A stretch of 12,549 nucleotides of DNA from JADHLJ01 sp038118725 (GTDB taxonomy: Bacteria > Pseudomonadota > Alphaproteobacteria > Thalassobaculales > Thalassobaculaceae). The translations under genes were made by a program, and so were the position numbers. The stretch covers positions 1 to 12,549 of the forward strand of contig JAYOIK010000108.1 of assembly GCA_038118725.1 (NCBI GenBank), written 5' to 3'. The notes beneath the pieces are model-generated. The model saw only the letters and a program-made list of their open reading frames with translations, ran no database searches and was not told where the DNA came from. Numbering within the stretch: position 1 is the stretch's first letter; the number at the start of each line of letters is the position of its first letter. Below, piece by piece: positions 7,569-12,549 of the stretch.

Positions 7569-8993
7569 CTATGCCGCGGGCTCCAGTCGGGCGCGCGGCC
7601 AACGCGCCTCGGCGCGCGCGCCGCCCTCGGGTCGGTTGCCGAACGAGACTTGGCCGCCAGTGCGTTCAAGTAGTGTGTTGGCAATGAAGATCCCGAGGCC
7701 CATATGTCCCGAGCTGCCCCGTCGGGTCGACAGATACGGTTCTCCCAATCTGTCCAGCATCGTCAGCGGGAATCCAGGACCATCATCCTCGATGATCACC
7801 GCCAGATCATACTGATCCCAGGCGACCGTAACCTCGACGGTCGTGACGGCGAATTGGACGGCGTTCTGGATTAGCGTGCCGAGCCCATGCAAGATTTCCG
7901 GGCTTCTTATCACCAGGGGGTCGCCCGTCGCGTCGGTGACATCGTCGGTCTCTTCCGGTCCATGGCGTTCGACGATGATCTCGATCCCATCGCGCTGATG
8001 TGGACTGGCGGCGAGATCGATCAATGTGCTCATCGCGACTTGGACGTAAGGCGCGCCGCCGCCGATTTCCGGTTGATTGGAAAGCCCGGCGAGGATGGCG
8101 CGGCACCGCGCGCTCTCGCTTCTCAGCAGTTCGATATCCTCGGAGAACTCGCTTTCCGCCGGAACGTCTCTGGAAAGATCGGCGGCAATCACCGCGATGG
8201 TGCTGAGCGGGCTTCCGAGTTCATGGGCCGCCGCCGCCGCGAGACCTCCCAGGGCTGACAGCTGCTGCTCCCGCGCCAGCGCCATCTGTGTAGCGGCGAG
8301 CGCGTCCGACATTCGCCTCGCCTCGTCCGCCACCCGCCAGGTATAGGCGGCGCTGAAAAGGATCGCGATCATCAGCGCGCTCCAGATTCCGAAGATATAC
8401 AGCTCGGGGAGTTGTAAGCCGGCTTCGCCCCAGGGTAAGGGCTCGTGCTTTAGCATCAGCAGTGTCGCCGTCGCCATCGCCAGCAGACAGAGCCATATCG
8501 TCGCCCGCAGAGAGAGGATCGTCGCCGAGATCGTGACCGGCGCCAGCAACAGGAGCGCGAACGGGTTCTCCATCCCACCCGTGACGTAAAGAAGCGCCGC
8601 CGATTGTACGATATCGAACCCGAGGGAGATCGCGGCGGCACGATCGCTCAAACGCTGGTTTGATCGGGCCCGCGCCTGCATGGCGAGGTTGACGATCGCG
8701 GATGCCGCGATAACTCCGAAACACAACGAAAAAGCCAACGGGAATTCTAGACCGAATCGAACCACCAAAATGGCGACGGCCTGGCCCGCCAGGGCGACCC
8801 AGCGGATGGTGATCAGAGTGCGCGCGCTCACCGCGCCGGCGGGCAAGGTGCCGTCCCCCCGCATCGCCGCGCGGCGATGGTCGGTTTGACCGATATGAGG
8901 TGAAGGCGTTGCGTCGGCGTCGCTGATCACGTCGCTGGTTCCCGATGTGGCGGAGGCCGGCGCTCCCGCCTCGATTGATCCGATTGCAACCAT
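7569..8993 (-). CDS. regB: RegB/PrrB/ActS-family redox sensor histidine kinase
   Basis: A membrane kinase of 474 residues from the ATG at 8993. About six hydrophobic helices span roughly 61-220. The quinone-binding heptapeptide GGMENPF lies at 139-145. The H-box AAAAHELGSPLSTI has phospho-acceptor H257, and C297 in ESARCRAIL is exactly 40 residues later, the same spacing as H225 and C265 of Rhodobacter capsulatus RegB. ATPase motifs follow: N377 in LIQNAVQF, DDGPGF (403-408) and GLGIF (432-436). It should phosphorylate the adjacent RegA-like regulator when the respiratory pool is reduced. Start is uncertain: a GTG at 9020 lacks a ribosome site, the ATG at 8993 has AGG at suitable spacing, and an ATG at 8864 would give a shorter N-terminus nearer the RegB norm. 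No senC/prrC gene is adjacent. Confidence 0.92.
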   Translation of the reverse strand: MVAIGSIEAGAPASATSGTSDVISDADATPSPHIGQTDHRRAAMRGDGTLPAGAVSARTLITIRWVALAGQAVAILVVRFGLEFPLAFSLCFGVIAASAIVNLAMQARARSNQRLSDRAAAISLGFDIVQSAALLYVTGGMENPFALLLLAPVTISATILSLRATIWLCLLAMATATLLMLKHEPLPWGEAGLQLPELYIFGIWSALMIAILFSAAYTWRVADEARRMSDALAATQMALAREQQLSALGGLAAAAAHELGSPLSTIAVIAADLSRDVPAESEFSEDIELLRSESARCRAILAGLSNQPEIGGGAPYVQVAMSTLIDLAASPHQRDGIEIIVERHGPEETDDVTDATGDPLVIRSPEILHGLGTLIQNAVQFAVTTVEVTVAWDQYDLAVIIEDDGPGFPLTMLDRLGEPYLSTRRGSSGHMGLGIFIANTLLERTGGQVSFGNRPEGGARAEARWPRARLEPAA

Positions 8994-9012
8994 GCTAGCC
9001 TGTTTCTCGGTT

Positions 9013-9038
9013 CCCGGCACGGTTGATATAGTGCCGGG
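9013..9038. promoter_or_regulatory. Perfect 8-base dyad in the divergent spacer, candidate operator
   Basis: CCCGGCAC (9013-9020) and GTGCCGGG (9031-9038) are exact inverted copies around a 10-base centre, GGTTGATATA. The spacer lies between the kinase gene and the plus-strand gene at 9104. The centre overlaps a promoter-like -10 element, as expected for a repressor site. A transcript hairpin is an alternative, but no T-run follows. It does not match the published RegA-type consensus (GCGNC-N-GNCGC) as I recall it. Confidence 0.5.
9024..9032 (+). promoter_or_regulatory. Candidate extended -10 element for the gene at 9104
   Basis: TGATATAGT contains TG, one base, then TATAGT (five of six consensus positions). 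No good -35 is visible 16-18 bases upstream, which is tolerated for extended -10 promoters. It would give a leader of about 65 bases and lies inside the dyad. Confidence 0.35.
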
Positions 9039-9103
9039 CGAGTCGAGTCGTTCGCGCGCCCGCCGCGAGCAGAAGTCGAAGGTTGGAATTTGGGAGCGTA
9101 AAG

Positions 9104-9784
9104 GTGCATCAATACGCCTATCACCGCGTAAACGCGCCGCCGCTTGAATGGCGCTCCGTCGCGGACGGGATTGTCGGCGCGGTTTCTCTATCGTCGGCTG
9201 GAGGAAGTGTTTACGGCGTCTGGCGTAGTCAGATCGGGCGACCGCGCGATGAGTTGAGCGTGATCACCTATTGGGCCGCTGGAATCACCGCCGACGCGGC
9301 CGAGACGGCGGTGATGGCGGATGTCGGTTCGGTGACCCGCGTCTCGACGGAACTCATGAGCCCCACCCTTCGTCCGACGGACGCGAATCCACCCAGGCGT
9401 CAGGGGAACTACGCGTTTCGTTGGATGTCCACGCCGGCCGAGAACTGGGATGAGCTGCTGGCGCTGTGCGCCGATGCTTGGCCGGGTTTCGAGAGCGCCT
9501 ATGATTCCCAAGTGATCGGGCTTTGGCGCATGAGCGAGGAGCGCACGAGCGGAGCGCCGGACGAAGCGTCCGGCGTGGGTGTGTCGACGGGCATTCGAAG
9601 CTTGTTGTTCACCCGCCGTCCCGACCTCGCGATGTGGGAACGCTCGAAACTGCCGCGCGGCCCAGCCGAGGCCAAGGTCCGCGAAACCTTGAGCCGCCGC
9701 TACGACCTCTGCGATTGGACCGCAGTTTGCACCACCACTCTGTTGACCGCCGACGATGCCGAGGACACGGCACGCTGGACCTGA
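9104..9784 (+). CDS. Conserved-looking hypothetical protein, distantly NIPSNAP-like
   Basis: A 226-residue protein from a GTG with GGGAG seven bases before it; an in-frame TTG at 9083 is less well placed. There is no signal peptide or membrane helix. The middle and C-terminal parts (GNYAFRW at 101-107, DAWPGFESAY at about 124-133, SLLFTRRPDLAMWERSK at about 166-182) recall NIPSNAP or dimeric alpha-beta barrel proteins, in which an aromatic strand is followed by an aspartate-tryptophan helix. The N-terminal half (DELSVITYWAAG) could be a second copy of the same fold. I cannot assign a reaction. It is divergent from the RegB-like kinase and 86 bases ahead of an ABC exporter, so it may belong to the exporter cluster. 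Codon use resembles its neighbours. The coding call is firm, the family call weak. Confidence 0.7.
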   Translation: MHQYAYHRVNAPPLEWRSVADGIVGAVSLSSAGGSVYGVWRSQIGRPRDELSVITYWAAGITADAAETAVMADVGSVTRVSTELMSPTLRPTDANPPRRQGNYAFRWMSTPAENWDELLALCADAWPGFESAYDSQVIGLWRMSEERTSGAPDEASGVGVSTGIRSLLFTRRPDLAMWERSKLPRGPAEAKVRETLSRRYDLCDWTAVCTTTLLTADDAEDTARWT

Positions 9785-9809
9785 GGGCGCCGGACCTGAA
9801 CGCGCCGGG

Positions 9810-9838
9810 TTGCTGGAACCGTGGGTAGGTCATATCTT
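9810..9838 (+). promoter_or_regulatory. Putative promoter ahead of the ABC exporter
   Basis: TTGCTG (9810-9815) and TATCTT (9833-9838) are separated by 17 bases in the 86-base gap before the ATPase gene. Spacing is ideal and sequence match modest. If real, the exporter cluster can be transcribed independently of the gene at 9104. Confidence 0.27.
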
Positions 9839-9870
9839 CGGCCCCCCACAACCTCACGCTTGGAATGCGC

Positions 9871-10620
9871 ATGTCCACGCCCGCGATCGAGGCGCGAAAC
9901 CTGACCAAGAAATTCGGCGAGATCACCGCGATCCAGGACGTGTCCTTCTCGGTCGAGGACGGCGGGATCACCGGATTGCTCGGCGGCAACGGGGCGGGCA
10001 AGACCACGACGATCTCGATCCTGCTCGGCCTTTTGCTGCCCAGTGGCGGAGAGGTGCGGATTCTCGGATGCGATATGGTCCGAGAGCGTTATCGGGCGCT
10101 GCCGCTTATGAATTTCTCCTCCCCCTATGTGGATCTGCCGCATCGGTTGACCGTGCGCGAGAACCTCAGGGTCTATGGCGAGCTTTATTCCGTCGAGCGG
10201 CCGGAGACGCGTATCGACGAGCTCGCCGAACGTCTCGACGTGGCCACGCTGCTCGACCGGCGCACGGGCCAGCTTTCCGCCGGTCAGAAAACCCGGGTGG
10301 CGCTCGCCAAGGCCCTTATCAACCGGCCGAGGGTGCTTCTGCTGGACGAGCCCACGGCCTCGCTCGACCCGGATACGGCCGATTGGATACGCACTTATCT
10401 GGAGGATTACGCGCGCGAGGAAGGCGCGACGATCCTTCTAGCCTCGCACCATATGGGGGAGGTGGAGAGACTCTGCGACCATGTTCTGATGATGCGCGGC
10501 GGCGGCATCGTCGATCGTGGCTCGCCGGCGGATCTGTTGGCGCGATATGGGCGTTCGGATCTGGAGGAGGTGTTCCTCGACATCGCCCGTGACCGGGTTT
10601 CGACGGTGGCGGCAACATGA
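9871..10620 (+). CDS. ABC-2 type exporter, ATP-binding subunit
   Basis: A 249-residue ATPase that would power the permease encoded next to it. Motifs in order: Walker A GGNGAGKT (38-45), signature LSAGQ (135-139), Walker B VLLLDE (155-160), D-loop SLD (164-166) and switch His193 in LLASHHMGEVE. The Q-loop position reads NFSSPY (81-86), where most family members have a glutamine, so that residue appears replaced. Length is normal for a single nucleotide-binding domain of the DrrA/CcmA-like group. The ATG at 9871 is preferred over the one at 9865 because GGA lies six bases before it. Its stop overlaps the permease start (ATGA), so the two are translationally coupled. The transported substrate cannot be read from the sequence. 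Confidence 0.92.
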   Translation: MSTPAIEARNLTKKFGEITAIQDVSFSVEDGGITGLLGGNGAGKTTTISILLGLLLPSGGEVRILGCDMVRERYRALPLMNFSSPYVDLPHRLTVRENLRVYGELYSVERPETRIDELAERLDVATLLDRRTGQLSAGQKTRVALAKALINRPRVLLLDEPTASLDPDTADWIRTYLEDYAREEGATILLASHHMGEVERLCDHVLMMRGGGIVDRGSPADLLARYGRSDLEEVFLDIARDRVSTVAAT

Positions 10621-11447
10621 GCGGCCGGATCCGGGAACAAGCGCTGCCTTCGGGAGTTTCAAGCCGCCGGATCATGGCCATGGTGCGCCGGCACTACTAC
10701 CTGCTCCGTGGCTCGATCCCGCGCATTCTGGAGATGGCCTATTGGCCGACCGTGCAGATGGTGATCTGGGGTTTCGTGACCCAGTTTTTCATGGGTCATT
10801 CCAGTTGGGTCGCCAACGCCGCGGGAGTCCTGATCGGCGCCGTGCTGCTCTGGGATCTGCTGTTCCGTAGCCAGATCGGCTTCTCCATGTGTTTCCTGGA
10901 GGAGATGTGGTCGCGCAACCTCGGACATCTATTCGTCAGCCCGCTCAAGCCGAGCGAGTTCGTGATCGCCATGATGACCATGAGCCTGCTGCGCGGGATC
11001 ATCGGCCTTATGCCGTCCTGGATACTGGCCTATGTGTTCTTCGAGTTCTCGGTGTTCTCCTACGGGCCGGGGATCGTGGCGTTCTTCTCCTGTCTCTTCG
11101 TCATGGGCTGGGGCCTCGGCATGGCGGTCATCGCCCTGGTGCTGCGTTTCGGTCTTGGCGCCGAGAGCCTGGCCTGGGTGGCGATCTTCGCCTTCGCGCC
11201 GATCAGCGCGGTTTACTATCCCGTCGCCACCTTGCCGGAATGGCTTCAGGTCGTCGCCTGGTGCACGCCGTCCGCCTATGTCTTCGAGGGTATGCGGGCG
11301 GTGTTCATTGACGGGGTCTTCCGAACCGACCTGCTGATGGGCGCGATCGGCGTGAACCTGGTCTATCTCGCCATCGGCGCGGGGCTGTTCGCTTGGTCCT
11401 TCGCCTCGGCGCGGGAACACGGACGCCTGCTGCAGATGGGTGAATAG
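10617..11447 (+). CDS. ABC-2 type exporter, permease subunit
   Basis: A 276-residue inner-membrane protein starting in the ATGA overlap with the ATPase gene. Hydrophobic segments at about 45-60, 65-84, 115-142, 150-177, 185-204 and 240-262 give the six helices usual for ABC-2 permeases. A cytoplasmic stretch between helices 2 and 3 (EEMWSRNLGHLFVSPLKPSEF, about 95-115) is the conserved coupling region. The region APISAVYYPVATLPEWLQ (194-211) followed by PSAYVFEGMR (218-227) is the typical late-loop signature of this family. Relatives export polysaccharides, lipo-oligosaccharides or drugs; nothing here chooses among them. The N-terminal 20 residues are polar and lie before the first helix. Confidence 0.92.
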   Translation: MSGRIREQALPSGVSSRRIMAMVRRHYYLLRGSIPRILEMAYWPTVQMVIWGFVTQFFMGHSSWVANAAGVLIGAVLLWDLLFRSQIGFSMCFLEEMWSRNLGHLFVSPLKPSEFVIAMMTMSLLRGIIGLMPSWILAYVFFEFSVFSYGPGIVAFFSCLFVMGWGLGMAVIALVLRFGLGAESLAWVAIFAFAPISAVYYPVATLPEWLQVVAWCTPSAYVFEGMRAVFIDGVFRTDLLMGAIGVNLVYLAIGAGLFAWSFASAREHGRLLQMGE

Positions 11448-11450
11448 GTC

Positions 11451-11936
11451 ATGCAAGCGCCACCGTCGTCGTCCCTACCCAACGCGGCCGAGCGCGCCCT
11501 TCTCGAGACCCAACGGGTCGGGCGCCTCGCCACCGTCGACGCGGACGGGATGCCCCATGTGGTGCCGGTGTGCTACGCGCTGGTCGACCGGACGCTCTAT
11601 GTGGTTCTGGACGAGAAACCCAAGCGTGTGGCGGCACGCGCGCTGAAGCGGGTCCGCAATATCCTGGCCAATCCCAGGGCCGCGTTGGTCGTCGATCACT
11701 ACGAGGACGCGGACTGGTCCCGGCTCGGCTGGGTGATGGCGCGTGGCCAAGCTGAGATCGTCGAGCCAGGCGAGGAACACGCGGCGGCCTTGCGGGCCTT
11801 GCGCGGTCGCTATCCCCAATATCTCTCGATGGATCTGGACCAGAGCCCCATGATCGCGCTACGCATCGAGAAGATAACCCGTTGGGGAAAACCGACCCTT
11901 ATCGATGAAGACACAGCGATCGGGGCCAAGGGATAA
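11451..11936 (+). CDS. PPOX-class split-barrel flavin or F420-binding protein (TIGR03668-like)
   Basis: A 161-residue cytoplasmic protein. VGRLATVDADGMPHVVPVCYAL (23-44) is the classic first hairpin of pyridoxamine-phosphate-oxidase-like split barrels, followed by the ligand-contact region LDEKPKR (53-59) and NPRAALVVDHYEDADW (74-89). The helix-rich insert and LRIEKITRWGKP (137-148) agree with a small group usually labelled PPOX class F420-dependent oxidoreductase, whose best-known members are actinobacterial. Many proteobacterial homologues bind FMN or remain untested, so cofactor and substrate are open. The gene begins three bases after the permease stop and is very likely in the same transcript, suggesting a redox or detoxification step linked to the exporter. 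Confidence 0.8.
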   Translation: MQAPPSSSLPNAAERALLETQRVGRLATVDADGMPHVVPVCYALVDRTLYVVLDEKPKRVAARALKRVRNILANPRAALVVDHYEDADWSRLGWVMARGQAEIVEPGEEHAAALRALRGRYPQYLSMDLDQSPMIALRIEKITRWGKPTLIDEDTAIGAKG

Positions 11937-11951
11937 GCGAGGCGCAAGGAC

Positions 11952-12128
11952 ATGGACCATCGCGATGACGTCACGCTGTACCAGACGCTGAGAGAAGCGA
12001 ACGCCGCCGCGCGATCCGATACCTATGCCCGTGGAAAGACCGTCCTGCGCTGGCTGCGCGCGATCGGCGCCTGGATCCTTCGTCGCGTGGTCAAGAACGA
12101 CCGGGGACAATCTCCCGAGGCGGATTGA
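11952..12128 (+). CDS. Small basic hypothetical protein, 58 residues
   Basis: An uninterrupted ATG-to-TGA frame fills the gap between the PPOX gene (15 bases upstream) and the thioesterase gene (26 bases downstream). AAGGA lies directly before the ATG and GAGGCG slightly further up. The product has an acidic start (MDHRDD), then a basic, possibly amphipathic helix at about 29-49 (KTVLRWLRAIGAWILRRVVKN) and an acidic end. The hydrophobic face could associate with membrane or the exporter. I do not recognise a family. Position, codon use and ribosome site favour a real gene. Confidence 0.6.
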   Translation: MDHRDDVTLYQTLREANAAARSDTYARGKTVLRWLRAIGAWILRRVVKNDRGQSPEAD

Positions 12129-12154
12129 CCGGTGCCGACTTATAGGGGGCGCCG

Positions 12155-12549
12155 ATGAGCCACGACGACGCGCGTGGGCGGGTTGAAACCGCTTTCACCA
12201 CATATCACCGCTCGTTTTTTCTAATCGAGTTGCTGGCGCTGGAGATCAGCTATCGTGACGATGCCTGCGTTGTTCGCTTTCCGGTTGACGACTTCCTACG
12301 CGATCCCGAGGGAGCTTATCCCGGAGGCCTTCTGGCGACGGTGATGGACGTCGCGATGGCGCATCTCTGTAAGCATTTGAACGGCCATGCCGGGGCGACG
12401 ATTACCCTGAACACGGAGTTCTTGCAGCCCTTGCTTACGGGCCCGGCGGTTTGCGAGGCGCGTTTCTCAAGACATGGCCGCTCCATCGGTTTCGCCGAGG
12501 CCGAGATCCGGGACGGGGAAGAAAGACTCGTCGCCCAGGGGACGGCGGT
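12155..12549 (+). CDS. PaaI-like hotdog-fold thioesterase, 3' end outside window
   Basis: The ATG at 12155 has GGGGG upstream and opens a frame of 131 codons that is still open at the window edge. Residues 55-68 (YPGGLLATVMDVAM) align with the HGG-x6-D helix of PaaI-type acyl-CoA thioesterases; the candidate catalytic D65 is kept, but the usual His before GG is Pro56. Then ITLNTEFLQPLLTGPAVCEARFSRHGRSIGFAEAEI (83-118) is the typical hotdog strand series, ending in LVAQGTAV. Such enzymes hydrolyse acyl-CoA thioesters in the cytoplasm. Only a few residues are probably missing, since relatives are about 135-150 long. It may share the transcript of the exporter cluster, at 26 bases from the small gene. 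Confidence 0.85.
   Translation, partial: MSHDDARGRVETAFTTYHRSFFLIELLALEISYRDDACVVRFPVDDFLRDPEGAYPGGLLATVMDVAMAHLCKHLNGHAGATITLNTEFLQPLLTGPAVCEARFSRHGRSIGFAEAEIRDGEERLVAQGTA

Noticed and set aside
9756..10592. 278-codon plus-strand frame
   Set aside because: It overlaps the ABC ATPase in another frame and is a shadow; the ATPase motifs are intact in the chosen frame.
10929..11456. 175-codon minus-strand frame rich in His, Asp and Glu
   Set aside because: Antisense to the permease; the composition is what the complement of hydrophobic codons gives.
1..12549. CRISPR array, tRNA/rRNA genes, insertion sequences, phage genes
   Set aside because: No regularly spaced repeats, cloverleaf-like sequences, transposase motifs or terminal repeats were seen on reading both strands.

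Overview
The window reads as GC-rich alphaproteobacterial chromosome. The strongest taxonomic marker is a tandem sensor kinase and response regulator pair of the RegB/RegA (PrrBA, ActSR) redox family, which is characteristic of Alphaproteobacteria. A Rhodospirillales-like lineage is a guess only. No mobile elements, RNA genes or CRISPR repeats were seen. Coding density is high and no gene-free stretch exceeds about 290 bases.

Region 1 (1-5335, all minus strand) is a polysaccharide export operon. In transcription order it encodes an outer-membrane beta-barrel protein (BBP2-like), a short GumB/Wza-type export protein (OPX), a Wzc/ExoP-type co-polymerase with a fused tyrosine autokinase and a run of tyrosines at its tail, and a GT9 (heptosyltransferase-like) glycosyltransferase that runs off the left edge. 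The genes overlap or lie within about 25 bases of each other. A short OPX with a neighbouring beta-barrel suggests an export route in which a separate porin crosses the outer membrane.

Region 2 (5336-6863) begins with a divergent, AT-rich control region containing phased A-tracts and overlapping promoter-like elements. It is followed on the plus strand by a 413-residue protein that looks like a degenerate GGDEF plus EAL module. The EAL half keeps some fold markers but has lost most catalytic motifs. Its position suggests a c-di-GMP-linked or purely regulatory partner for the export operon.

Region 3 (6885-8993, minus strand) holds the RegB-like sensor kinase followed by the RegA-like regulator. 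The kinase keeps the phospho-acceptor His, the redox Cys 40 residues further on, and the GGxxNPF quinone motif.

Region 4 (9104-12549, plus strand) starts divergently from the kinase across a 110-base spacer with a perfect 8-base dyad. It encodes an unrecognised 226-residue protein (distantly NIPSNAP-like), an ABC-2 exporter (ATPase plus permease, ATGA overlap), a PPOX/FMN-binding split-barrel protein, a 58-residue basic small protein, and a hotdog-fold thioesterase cut by the right edge. Tight spacing from 9871 onward suggests one transcript.

No unmistakably new system is visible. The most promising leads are the export operon with its divergent degenerate cyclic-di-GMP-type protein, and the dyad-controlled junction between the redox kinase and the uncharacterised exporter cluster.
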